A stretch of 64,000 nt of DNA, taken from Bradyrhizobium sp. CCBAU 53351. Lineage in GTDB: Bacteria; Pseudomonadota; Alphaproteobacteria; Rhizobiales; Xanthobacteraceae. Positions 34,925 through 43,191 of the stretch are shown piece by piece. Location of the stretch: NCBI RefSeq assembly GCF_015291745.1, contig NZ_CP030059.1, forward strand, positions 6,537,501 to 6,601,500. The letters run 5' to 3'. The notes beneath the pieces were generated by a model. That model made no database searches. It had not been told where the DNA came from and worked only from the letters and a program-made list of their open reading frames with translations. Each line of letters begins with the position of its first letter. Position 1 is the first letter of the stretch. Position numbers and translations under genes: made by a program.

Positions 34925-35849
34925 TGGCGTCGTGTCCCTCGTCCAGATGACGTTCCAGAACGGTCTTCGCGATCAGCGTGATCAGCGCCAGCATCGCCAG
35001 CAGCGAGGCAATCGCGAAAGCGGCGACAAACTGGTACTCGTTGTAGAGAATCTCGACCAAGAGCGGCATCGTGTTGGTCTCGCCGCGGATATGGCCGGAG
35101 ACGACGGAGACCGCGCCGAATTCGCCCATCGCGCGCGCGTTGCAGAGCAGCACCCCGTAAAGCACGCCCCATTTGATGTTGGGCAGCGTGACGCGGAAGA
35201 AGGTTTGCAGGCCCGAGGCGCCGAGCGAGACCGCGGCCTCCTCCTCCTGCGTGCCCTGCTCCTGCATCAGGGGGATCAGTGCACGCGCCACGAACGGGAA
35301 GGTCACGAAGGTGGTGGCGAGCGCGATGCCCGGCACCGCGAACAGGATCTGGATGTCGTGATCCCTCAACCAGCTACCGAAATAGCCTTGCGCGCCGAAC
35401 AGCAGCACGAAAACGAGACCCGAGATCACCGGGCTCACCGAGAACGGCAGGTCGATCAGCGTGATCAGAAAGGTCTTGCCGGGAAAGTCGAATTTGGCGA
35501 TTGCCCAGGCCGCGACAAGGCCGAACACGAGGTTGAGGCCGACGGAAATCGCCGCGACGATCAACGTCAGCTTGATGGCAGCCAGCGCCTCCGGCTCGGC
35601 GAGCGCGGCGAAATAGGCGAAGATCCCCTTGGAGAAGGCCTGCGCGAACACGACCACCAGCGGCAGCACCACGAAGACCGACAGAAAGATCATCGCCAGC
35701 GCGATGATGACGATGCGCACCGCGCGCGGCTCGGTGCGCAGGCTGTCGCGCGCGGCCGCCGCATGCGCGCGCGCCTTTGCACGCGCCTTGGCACGCACCT
35801 TGGCATCGGGAGCCGAAGGCGAAACGGACTCTGCGATCTGCATCGTCAT
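34914..35849 (-). CDS. cysW: Sulfate ABC transporter permease CysW
   Basis: This is a 311-residue inner-membrane permease with six predicted helices. The N-terminal 40 residues form an Ala/Lys/Arg-rich cytoplasmic tail ([20 protein letters not shown]), unusually long and low-complexity. The EAA loop appears as [51 protein letters not shown], which contacts Cys[23 protein letters not shown] is CysW-specific and separates it from CysT. It overlaps cysA by 11 bases and starts nine bases after the cysT stop. Confidence 0.93.
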
Positions 35850-35858
35850 GGTCCGCCC

Positions 35859-36695
35859 TCACCGTTCCGGAATCCGGCTCTGCGCCCAGCGCTGGAGCCG
35901 GTTGACGGCGAAGATGATGACAAAGGACACCACGAGCATGACCACCGCAATGGCGGTCGCGTCGGCGTAGCGGAATTCGGAGAGCCGGATCACGATCAAG
36001 AGCGGCGCGATCTCGGAGACGTTGGGCAGATTGCCGGCGATGAAGATCACCGAGCCGTATTCGCCGACCGCGCGGGCGAAGGCGAGCGCGAGCCCGGTGA
36101 GCAGCGCCGGGGCCAGCGAGGGCAGGATCACGCGGATGATGGTCTGCCAGCGGCTGGCGCCCAGACTGCCCGCGGCCTCCTCGATCTCGGGATCGAGATC
36201 CTGCAGCACCGGTTGCACCGTGCGCACCACAAAGGGGATGCCGATGAAGATCATGGCGACGAAGATGCCGACCGGCGTGAACGCCACCTTGATGCCGAGC
36301 GCCGCAAGCGGCGCGCCCAGCCAGCCCTTCTCGGCGAACAGCGCGGTCAAAGCCACGCCCGCGACCGCCGTCGGCAGCGCGAAGGGCACATCGACGATGG
36401 CATCGAACAGCCGGCGGCCGGGAAAGCGGTAGCGCACCAGCGCCCAGACGATGATGCTGCCCATGACGAGATTGACGCAGGCCGCCGCGAAGGCGAGGCC
36501 GAAGGAGACGCGCAAGGCATTCAGGGTGCGGCGGCTGGAGAGGATATTCCAGAACTGTTCGGGGCTGAGCTCGAGCGATTTCAGGAACAGCCCGGCGAGC
36601 GGAATGAGAATAATGACGGACAGCCAAGACAGCGTCAGTCCCATCGTGAGACCGAAGCCCGGCAATGTCCGGCGTCGTGCTGCGATTGCGCTCAC
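35859..36695 (-). CDS. cysT: Sulfate ABC transporter permease CysT
   Basis: This is a 278-residue permease with six helices. The start LPGFGLTMGLTLSWLSVIILIPLAGLFLKS is typical for CysT (CysU). The EAA motif is IEEAAGSLGASRWQTIIRVILPSLAPALLTGLALAFARAVGEYGSVIFIAGN, including the family-typical EYGSVIFIAGN. It pairs with CysW to form the sulfate channel. It is 33 bases downstream of the sulfate-binding protein gene and nine bases ahead of cysW, within a single operon. Confidence 0.94.
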   Translation of the reverse strand: MSAIAARRRTLPGFGLTMGLTLSWLSVIILIPLAGLFLKSLELSPEQFWNILSSRRTLNALRVSFGLAFAAACVNLVMGSIIVWALVRYRFPGRRLFDAIVDVPFALPTAVAGVALTALFAEKGWLGAPLAALGIKVAFTPVGIFVAMIFIGIPFVVRTVQPVLQDLDPEIEEAAGSLGASRWQTIIRVILPSLAPALLTGLALAFARAVGEYGSVIFIAGNLPNVSEIAPLLIVIRLSEFRYADATAIAVVMLVVSFVIIFAVNRLQRWAQSRIPER

Positions 36696-36728
36696 CAGGC
36701 CACCTGTTACCGCTGCGACAGCGCCCGA

Positions 36729-37730
36729 TCAGTTCTTGTAGATCTGGTCGAAGATTCCGCCGTCGGCGAAATGTTCCTTCTGTGCCTTGGTCCAACCACC
36801 GGAAACTTCGTCGATCGTAAACAGTTCGACCTTGGCGAAAGCGTTTTCATATTTCTTGGCGATCTCGGCATCGCGCGGACGGTAGAAGTTGCGCGCGGCG
36901 ATCTCCTGCCCCTCCTTGGTGTACCAGTACTGGAGATAGGCGTCGGCGGCGTTGCGAGTGCCTTTCTTATCGGCGACTTTGTCGACGATCGCGACCGGCG
37001 GCTCGGCGAGGATGGATCGCGGCGGCGCCACGATCTCGAATTTTTCCCGGCCGAACTCCTTCAGCGCGAGAAACGCCTCGTTCTCCCAGGCCAGCAGCAC
37101 GTCGCCGACGCCGCGCTCGACGAAGGTCACGGTGGCGCCGCGCGCACCGGTATCGAGCACCGGCACCTGCTGATAGAGCTTTCCGATGAAATCCTTGGCC
37201 TTGTCGGCCGAGCCGAGCTTCGTCTGCGCAAAACCCCAGGCCGCCAGATAATTCCAGCGCGCGCCGCCCGAGGTCTTGGGGTTCGGCGTGATCACGGCAA
37301 CACCCGGCTTGATCAGGTCGTCCCAATCCTTGACGGCCTTGGGATTGCCCTTGCGGACGAGGAATACGATCGTCGAGGTGTAGGGTGATGAATTTTGCGG
37401 CAGCCGCTTCTGCCAATCGGCTGTGGTGAGGCCCTTGGCGGCGATGGCATCGATGTCATAGGCCAGCGCGAGCGTGACGACATCGGCCTGCAAGCCGTCG
37501 ATCACCGCGCGCGCCTGCGAACCGCTGCCGCCATGCGACTGCTTGATCTCGACGCTCTTGCCGGTCTCCTTCTGATAGGCATTCGCAAATGCCTTGTTGA
37601 ACTCGGCATAGAGCTCTCGCGTCGGATCGTACGACACGTTCAGCAGGTTGATGTCAGCGGCGAGAGCCGAGCTTGCCAAGAAACCCGTCAAGACCAGGCC
37701 TGCAGCGAGCGGAACGATACGGCGCATCAT
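36729..37730 (-). CDS. Periplasmic sulfate-binding protein
   Basis: This is a 333-residue solute-binding protein that delivers sulfate to CysTWA. The signal peptide [24 protein letters not shown] is followed by [28 protein letters not shown], the hallmark start of the Sbp/CysP family. It continues with [33 protein letters not shown] (ligand-binding loop) and [21 protein letters not shown] choose ATG 37730 because GGAG sits six bases before it; ATG 37742 is also possible. It is the first gene of the uptake operon. cysH ends 112 bases upstream on the same strand, so read-through is possible. Confidence 0.94.
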   Translation of the reverse strand: MMRRIVPLAAGLVLTGFLASSALAADINLLNVSYDPTRELYAEFNKAFANAYQKETGKSVEIKQSHGGSGSQARAVIDGLQADVVTLALAYDIDAIAAKGLTTADWQKRLPQNSSPYTSTIVFLVRKGNPKAVKDWDDLIKPGVAVITPNPKTSGGARWNYLAAWGFAQTKLGSADKAKDFIGKLYQQVPVLDTGARGATVTFVERGVGDVLLAWENEAFLALKEFGREKFEIVAPPRSILAEPPVAIVDKVADKKGTRNAADAYLQYWYTKEGQEIAARNFYRPRDAEIAKKYENAFAKVELFTIDEVSGGWTKAQKEHFADGGIFDQIYKN

Positions 37731-37750
37731 GTCCATCTCCATTCACTTCA

Positions 37751-37766
37751 CTGACGTCGGTGTCAG
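37751..37766. promoter_or_regulatory. Candidate operator: 5-bp inverted repeat ahead of the sulfate-binding protein gene
   Basis: CTGAC-GTCGGT-GTCAG is a short dyad placed about 20 bases before the preferred start codon. Its position in the leader of a sulfur-regulated operon fits a repressor site or an mRNA hairpin. It may also be chance. Confidence 0.25.
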
Positions 37767-37854
37767 CGAAGACATGCAGGCGAAACTCGCGGCGAAACGC
37801 GCCTAAGTCAACGAAACCGGATTTTCTTGTTCGCAGCGTGGCGACGTGGCTGTG

Positions 37855-38586
37855 CTACGAAGTCTTCATCGTGTGGATGCCGCATTCTGTCTTGGCTCGG
37901 CCGCGCCAACGACCGGCGCGTTCATCCTCGTCCTCGGCCGTTCTGCTCGTGCAAGGCATACACCCAACCGACCGGAAACCGGACGCGACCAGGGGGTGAC
38001 GCGGCAATTTGGCGCGGACGAATATCGCCTCGAGTTCCTCGCGCGAAACGTTGGCGAAGGGATTGAACTTCAACCGCACACCGTCGTCCTCGACGACGGG
38101 AATGTCGGTGCGCGCATTGCCCTGGAAGCGCTTGCGGCCGTTGAGCCAGGCATCAAAGGGCTTCAACGCGCGCGCCAGCGGCTCCACCTTGCGGATGCGG
38201 CAGCAGGCGTCGGGATCGGAGAACCAGAGGTCGCGGTCGGGATCCTCGCGCGACAGGGTCTCCTCGGCCGGCTTGATCGAGCGGACATCCTTCAGCCCGA
38301 GCGACGCGATCAGCGTGTCGCGATAGGCGAGCGTCTCCTCGAACAACCAGCCGGTATCGAGGAAGATCACGGGGATCGCCGGGTCGACGTCCGCCGCGAC
38401 CTTCAGCAGCGTCGCCGATTCCGTGCCAAAGGACGACACCAGTGCCAGCTTCTCGCGCCCGACCGTCTTCAGCGCGGCAGCGATGACTTCCGCGGGCGAG
38501 GCGGTGCGCAAGCTCCGATCGAGCTCCTCCGCTGAAGGGAGCGTAGAGACAGAGACCGGAGTGAGCTGGGACGCAACGACGTTCAC
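37855..38586 (-). CDS. cysH: Adenylyl-sulfate (APS) reductase, assimilatory CysH family
   Basis: This enzyme reduces activated sulfate to sulfite using thioredoxin. The 243-residue protein has the PP-loop-type LALVSSFGTESATLLKVAADVDPAIPVIFLDTGWLFEETLAYRD and the C-terminal ECGIH with the catalytic cysteine. It also has the paired cysteines DACCRIRKVEPL and GCMPCTSR, which bind a 4Fe-4S cluster. This Cys set marks an APS reductase rather than the cluster-free PAPS reductase of E. coli. Its start overlaps the DUF934 stop by four bases (38583-38586). Confidence 0.93.
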   Translation of the reverse strand: MNVVASQLTPVSVSTLPSAEELDRSLRTASPAEVIAAALKTVGREKLALVSSFGTESATLLKVAADVDPAIPVIFLDTGWLFEETLAYRDTLIASLGLKDVRSIKPAEETLSREDPDRDLWFSDPDACCRIRKVEPLARALKPFDAWLNGRKRFQGNARTDIPVVEDDGVRLKFNPFANVSREELEAIFVRAKLPRHPLVASGFRSVGCMPCTSRTAEDEDERAGRWRGRAKTECGIHTMKTS

Positions 38587-39098
38587 GTGCCGACACCCTC
38601 GGAATGACGCAGCTGCATGCGCCGGTGCAAAGCCGTGATGCGGCCGTCGCCGGTCGGCTGGTAGAACACCGAGTAGCGCTTTGCGGTCTGCATGAAGGCT
38701 TCCGCGTCGGCCTGCTTCTTGACCTCGAACGAATCGAAGCCGGCGCGCAGCATGAACACGAACTGATCGCGCAGCACCTGGCCGGTGGCGCGCAAATCGC
38801 CGCGATAATTGTAACGCTCGCGCAACAGGCGGGCCTGGCTGTAGGCACGGCCGTCGCGGAAGGTGGGGAACACCAGCGCGACGACGGCGATCTTGCCGAG
38901 ATAGGGCACCAGCTCGCTGATATCGCGGTTGTTGGGCCAGATCACGCCGACCTTGCCCGAACGATTGAGCAACGTGTCGGCCTCGCCCAGGAAGCGTTCG
39001 GCCGGAACCAGGATGTCGCCGCCCTCGGGCAGCGGCGTGTCGACGGCGAGCTTGACGAAGCTGTCGTCCGTGATCTTTCCGCCGTTAACGAGTGGCAT
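38583..39098 (-). CDS. DUF934 protein of assimilatory sulfate reduction
   Basis: This is a 171-residue soluble protein of the DUF934 family, constantly found between cysI and cysH in alphaproteobacteria and probably assisting sulfite reductase or electron supply. The signature is present: VGVIWPNNRDISELVPYLGKIAVVALVFPTFRDGRAYSQARLLRERYNYRGDLRATGQVLRDQFVFMLRAGFDSFEV. It overlaps cysI by 14 bases and cysH by four, so translation is coupled on both sides. No cofactor motif is evident, and its molecular role is not established. Confidence 0.9.
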   Translation of the reverse strand: MPLVNGGKITDDSFVKLAVDTPLPEGGDILVPAERFLGEADTLLNRSGKVGVIWPNNRDISELVPYLGKIAVVALVFPTFRDGRAYSQARLLRERYNYRGDLRATGQVLRDQFVFMLRAGFDSFEVKKQADAEAFMQTAKRYSVFYQPTGDGRITALHRRMQLRHSEGVGT

Positions 39099-40740
39099 AG
39101 ACGCGCTCCTTGAAGGGTTCGACGCCGAGGCGCTTCACGGTGTCCATGAACAGCTCTTCGGGCCGCTCGCGCAGCGCCAGATAGGCTTCCACGACGTCCT
39201 CGATGACGTCGGCGACCTCGTCGAACTTGACGCCCGGCCCGATCAGGGTACCGAGCGCGGCGTTCTCGTCGGCACGACCGCCGATGGTGATCTGGTAGAC
39301 TTCCTCGCCGTTCTTCTCGACGCCGAGAATGCCGATATGGCCGACATGGTGATGGCCGCAGGCGTTGATGCAGCCGGAGATGTTGATGTGGAGCCGGCCG
39401 ATCAGATTGGCGAGCTCGTGATTGGCGAAGCGACGCGTCAATTCCTGCGCGATCGGGATCGAGCGCGCATTCGCCAGCGAGCAATAATCGAGACCCGGGC
39501 AGGCGATGATGTCGGAGATCAGATTGACGTTCGGGGTTGCGAGCCCGAGCTTGTCGAGCGCCTTCCACAGCGCCGGCAGGTCGCGCTTGGCGACATGCGG
39601 CAGCGCGAGGTTCTGCTCGTGGCCGACGCGGATCTCGCCGAATGAATATTTGTCGGCGAGATCGGCCAGCGCGTCCATCTGCTCGGCGGTGGCATCGCCC
39701 GGAGGCGCGCCGATCGGCTTCAGCGAGATCGTGACGATGGAATAGCCCTGCACCTTGTGCGGGGCCACCGAGTTCTTGCGCCACGCCTCGAAATCGGGAT
39801 CAGCCGCGGCCTGACGCAGCTCGTCCGGCATGTGGGGCAGCTTCTCGTAAGCGGGGTAGGTGAACCGCGAGCGGATGTCCTCGATCACCTCGTCGTCGAT
39901 CTGGAGCGAGGAGTTGCGGATATGCTGCCACTCCTCCTCGACCTCGCGGGAGAATTTCTCGATGCCGAGCTCGTGCACCAGGATCTTGATGCGCGCCTTG
40001 TAGATATTGTCGCGGCGGCCGTATTGGTTGTAGACGCGCAGGATCGCCTCGATGTAGCTCAGGATATCGCGGCCATGCACGAAATGCTTGATGGTCTTGG
40101 CGATGAACGGCGTGCGGCCGAGGCCGCCGCCGACCAGCACCTCGAAGCCGGTCTCGCCCTTCTCGTTCTTGATCAGGCGGAGACCGATGTCGTGGATCTT
40201 GATCGCCGCGCGGTCGTGGTCCGAGGCGGTGATCGCGATCTTGAACTTGCGCGGCAGGAACGAGAATTCCGGATGCAGCGTGGTGTGCTGGCGGATCAGT
40301 TCCGACCAGATGCGCGGATCCTCGATCTCGCCCGGCGCGACGCCGGCCCACTGGTCCGAGGTGACGTTGCGCATGTTGTTGCCGGAGGTCTGCATCGCAT
40401 GGATGCCGACCTTGGAAAGATCTTCCAGCGCGTCCGGAAGCTCGGCGAGCTTGATCCAGTTGAACTGGATGTTCTGCCGCGTGGTGAAATGGCCGTAGCC
40501 GCGGTCGTATTTCCGCGCGACATGGGCGAGCGCCCGCAGCTGGTTCGTCGCCAGCGTGCCATAGGGGATCGCGACACGGAACATGTAGGCGTGCAGCTGC
40601 AGATAGACGCCGTTCTGCAGGCGCAGGATCTTGAACTCGTCCTCGGTGAGCTCGCCGGAGAGGCGTCGCTTCACCTGGTCGCGGAACTCCGAGACGCGCT
40701 CGTTGACGAGCGTGCGGTCGATTTCATCGTAAGCATACAT
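39085..40740 (-). CDS. cysI: Ferredoxin-type sulfite (nitrite/sulfite) reductase
   Basis: This is a 551-residue siroheme/4Fe-4S enzyme that reduces sulfite to sulfide by six electrons. Cluster and siroheme ligands are seen in IACPGLDYCSLANAR (C-x5-C) and ISGCINACGHHHVGHIGI (C-x3-C). The N-terminal ferrite-reductase-like domain has FTTRQNIQFNWIKL and MQTSGNNMRNVTSDQ. No cysJ flavoprotein gene is nearby, so electrons probably come from ferredoxin, perhaps helped by DUF934. The gene context (cysG, cysH, cysDNC) makes sulfite the likely substrate rather than nitrite. It is 11 bases downstream of the DUF2849 gene. Confidence 0.93.
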   Translation of the reverse strand: MYAYDEIDRTLVNERVSEFRDQVKRRLSGELTEDEFKILRLQNGVYLQLHAYMFRVAIPYGTLATNQLRALAHVARKYDRGYGHFTTRQNIQFNWIKLAELPDALEDLSKVGIHAMQTSGNNMRNVTSDQWAGVAPGEIEDPRIWSELIRQHTTLHPEFSFLPRKFKIAITASDHDRAAIKIHDIGLRLIKNEKGETGFEVLVGGGLGRTPFIAKTIKHFVHGRDILSYIEAILRVYNQYGRRDNIYKARIKILVHELGIEKFSREVEEEWQHIRNSSLQIDDEVIEDIRSRFTYPAYEKLPHMPDELRQAAADPDFEAWRKNSVAPHKVQGYSIVTISLKPIGAPPGDATAEQMDALADLADKYSFGEIRVGHEQNLALPHVAKRDLPALWKALDKLGLATPNVNLISDIIACPGLDYCSLANARSIPIAQELTRRFANHELANLIGRLHINISGCINACGHHHVGHIGILGVEKNGEEVYQITIGGRADENAALGTLIGPGVKFDEVADVIEDVVEAYLALRERPEELFMDTVKRLGVEPFKERVYATR

Positions 40741-40751
40741 AAGAAGATGCC

Positions 40752-41069
40752 TTAAGCCTGGGCCGACTGTCCGATGGTCACACCGGTGCGGCGGATCTGT
40801 TCGCGCAGATTGCCGGGTTCGATCTTGCCGTCCGCGCCGACCTGCACGGGAGCGATATAGGGTCCGATCGCGCCGACGTCATCGGCAACGGACTCCGCAA
40901 GCAACGCCTTGGCCTCGTCGGAGTTGCGCACGATCGCAGCTTCCGACAGGTCCGCGGACCAGCTCTTGGCGGCGGTGCGGTAAACCACGATGCCGTCCCA
41001 GGTCCGGTTGGCGGTCACGATCGAGGGGCCGGCGATCTTGATCTTCTTCTGTTCAAGCGGAGAGGTCAT
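40752..41069 (-). CDS. DUF2849 protein of the sulfate reduction operon
   Basis: This is a 105-residue protein with the family pattern KIAGPSIVTANRTWDGIVVYRTAAKSWSADLSEAAIVRNSDEAKALLAES, a small beta-rich domain, followed by a Gly/Pro tail. DUF2849 genes sit between cysG and cysI in alphaproteobacteria, and their role is unknown. The start codon overlaps the end of cysG (41066-41069), so translation is coupled. No cysteine or metal-binding motif is visible. Confidence 0.88.
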   Translation of the reverse strand: MTSPLEQKKIKIAGPSIVTANRTWDGIVVYRTAAKSWSADLSEAAIVRNSDEAKALLAESVADDVGAIGPYIAPVQVGADGKIEPGNLREQIRRTGVTIGQSAQA

Positions 41070-42133
41070 TCGGCTGCATCCAATAGGTCAGAGATGATGG
41101 GGTTGGGTGTCTCGAGATCAGCGGCGCCGCCGAGTCCTGCGGTAACGCCGGGAATGATCGAATAAGCGACGCCGGCGGCGCGCAGGGCTGCCACGTCTTC
41201 TCCGCCGCGCCCGAACACGAAGGAATCGCCGACCCTCAGCCGCACCACCCGCTGGCCGGCTTGCGCGGCCTCGATCATGCGCTGGTTGATGGCATCCTCG
41301 CCGGTGCCGGGCTTGCCGACGGTAACGCGCGTGGTGTCGCGGCGGATACGGTCGAGGATTTCGCCAGAGACCCACTCGTCATGGAAGACGATGTCGGCGT
41401 CTTGCAATGTGCGCAGCGCCTTGATGGTGAGAAGATCAGGGTCGCCGGGACCGGCGCCGACCAGCGCGACCGAGCCTTCCGGCTTGTCGGCACGCGCGAA
41501 GGCGGAGGGATCGGAAATCGCCTTCAGCGCGACGTCCGCCTCGCTCTTGCGACCAGCGAGCACGGCGGCACCGATCGGACCGTCGATCACCCGCTCCCAG
41601 AAGCGGCGGCGCAGCGGAAACTCGGCGATGCGCTCGTTGATGGATTTGCGGAAGCCGCCGATGAACTCGACGAGTTCGCCGATGCGCGCCGGAAGCAGCG
41701 CCTCGATCTTCTCGCGTACGCGCCGCGCTACCACCGGCGATGTACCGCCGGTGCCGACCGCGACCACGACATCGCCGCGATCGACGATCGCAGGAAAGAT
41801 GAAGCTCGAATGCTCGAGATCGTCCATGACGTTGACGGGCAGGCCGAGCGCCTTGGCCCGAGCCGACATCGCCACGCCGACATCGCCTGCGCCGGCGCAG
41901 ACGACGGCGATGACGCCCGCGAGATCGGCGGTGAGCGGATCGCCCGTCAGGATGTCGACGCGCGCCGCGTCTTCCACGCTGAGGCCGAGATCATTGTTGC
42001 CGTCGATCGCGTGCACGCGGATGCGCGCGCCGGCGGCGGCGAGCACGCGCAGCTTGGCGCGCAAAAGCTCGCCCGCGCCGATGAGAGCCACCGGACCGGC
42101 CTTGAGATCGAGGAACACCGGCAAGAACCGCAT
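41066..42133 (-). CDS. cysG: Siroheme synthase CysG with truncated methyltransferase half
   Basis: The full enzyme methylates uroporphyrinogen III, then oxidises and chelates iron to form siroheme for CysI. This 355-residue version has a complete N-terminal precorrin-2 dehydrogenase/ferrochelatase part: ALIGAGELLRAKLRVLAAAGARI, VVVAVGTGGTSPVVARRVREKIE, and a dimer region to about 205. The SUMT part starts normally (SVALVGAGPGDPDLLTIKALRTLQDADIVFHDEWV, then GDSFVFGRGGEDVAAL). It stops soon after IIPGVTAG, about 110 residues short of the usual end near 460-480. The next 20 residues do not match the family. DUF2849 starts at the stop, so no fragment of the missing half follows. Methylation probably requires another SUMT elsewhere. 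Confidence 0.85.
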   Translation of the reverse strand: MRFLPVFLDLKAGPVALIGAGELLRAKLRVLAAAGARIRVHAIDGNNDLGLSVEDAARVDILTGDPLTADLAGVIAVVCAGAGDVGVAMSARAKALGLPVNVMDDLEHSSFIFPAIVDRGDVVVAVGTGGTSPVVARRVREKIEALLPARIGELVEFIGGFRKSINERIAEFPLRRRFWERVIDGPIGAAVLAGRKSEADVALKAISDPSAFARADKPEGSVALVGAGPGDPDLLTIKALRTLQDADIVFHDEWVSGEILDRIRRDTTRVTVGKPGTGEDAINQRMIEAAQAGQRVVRLRVGDSFVFGRGGEDVAALRAAGVAYSIIPGVTAGLGGAADLETPNPIISDLLDAAE

Positions 42134-42205
42134 ACGATACTCGCTTCCCCCACATCCGGGGTTGACTGGAATTATTTTCTATATATGTGTCGTTTCAAGC
42201 TCGCA

Positions 42206-42227
42206 AAGAGAAATTTTTTCTTCTCTT
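42206..42227. promoter_or_regulatory. Inverted repeat in the divergent cysG-cysD promoter region
   Basis: The 142-base gap 42134-42275 separates cysG (minus) from cysD (plus) and is markedly AT-rich for this genome. It contains AAGAGAA-N8-TTCTCTT as a dyad, plus TATATATG to its left and TATAGAAT to its right as possible -10 elements. It is a plausible site for a CysB-like or other sulfur regulator controlling both directions. Confidence 0.4.
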
Positions 42228-42275
42228 CTGCGCCGCGACTATAGAATTTTCGCCTCCAAACGCAAAGTGGCAGAG

Positions 42276-43172
42276 ATGCATCTTCTCAAGGACGATTCCG
42301 CAGCTGTCGGAGTGAGCAGCCAAGTCCCCGTCGCACGCTCGGGCTCACAAGAATTTTCTGCCGATGTTGCGCCGAGCATGGACCATCTCGACCAGCTCGA
42401 GGCGCAGAGCATCTACATCTTCCGTGAGGCCTTCGCCCGGCTGAAGAAGATCGCCCTGCTGTGGTCGCTCGGCAAGGACTCCAACGTCATGATCTGGCTG
42501 GCGCGGAAAGCGTTCTTCGGCAAGATGCCGTTCCCGGCCCTTCATGTCGACACCGGCAAGAAGTTTCCGGAGATGTACCGCTTCCGGGATCATTACGGCA
42601 AAGAGTGGGATCTCGATCTGCGCGTCGAGCCCTGCCCGCCCATCGATGCCGTCGACCCGACGCTGCCACCGGCCGCCCGCTCCGCCGCGCGCAAGACCGA
42701 AGGTCTCAAGATGGCGCTCGGCAAATACGGCTTCGACGGCCTGATCGCCGGCATCCGCCGCGACGAGGAAGCGACCCGCGCCAAGGAGCGCGTGTTCTCG
42801 CCGCGCGGCCTCGAAGGCAATTGGGACGTGCGCGACCAGCCGCCGGAGTTCTGGGATCACTTCAACGCCTCGCCGCCGCAAGGCGCGCATTTGCGCATCC
42901 ATCCGATCCTGCATTGGACCGAGGCCGATATCTGGGCTTACACCAAGCGCGAGAACATCCCGATCATCCCGCTCTATCTGTCGCAGAACGGCAAGCGCTA
43001 CCGCTCGCTGGGCGATCAGGACATCACCAATCCGGTCAATTCGACGGCGTCGAATATCGACGAGATCCTGATCGAGCTCGAGCAGACCAAGGTGCCGGAG
43101 CGCGCCGGCCGCGCGCTCGACCACGAGACCGAGGACGCCTTCGAGCGCCTGCGCGTCGCCGGCTATCTCTGA
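42276..43172 (+). CDS. cysD: Sulfate adenylyltransferase subunit 2
   Basis: With CysN, this subunit activates sulfate to adenylyl-sulfate. It is a PP-loop ATP pyrophosphatase of about 298 residues. [22 protein letters not shown] is the PP-loop. [28 protein letters not shown] and [24 protein letters not shown], then [25 protein letters not shown], are the family core. ATG 42276 gives the full length. ATG 42378 ([17 protein letters not shown]) aligns better with E. coli CysD and could be the real start. The cysNC start is 19 bases downstream. Confidence 0.94.
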   Translation: MHLLKDDSAAVGVSSQVPVARSGSQEFSADVAPSMDHLDQLEAQSIYIFREAFARLKKIALLWSLGKDSNVMIWLARKAFFGKMPFPALHVDTGKKFPEMYRFRDHYGKEWDLDLRVEPCPPIDAVDPTLPPAARSAARKTEGLKMALGKYGFDGLIAGIRRDEEATRAKERVFSPRGLEGNWDVRDQPPEFWDHFNASPPQGAHLRIHPILHWTEADIWAYTKRENIPIIPLYLSQNGKRYRSLGDQDITNPVNSTASNIDEILIELEQTKVPERAGRALDHETEDAFERLRVAGYL

Positions 43173-43191
43173 TCAAGGACGCGAGCGCGAT

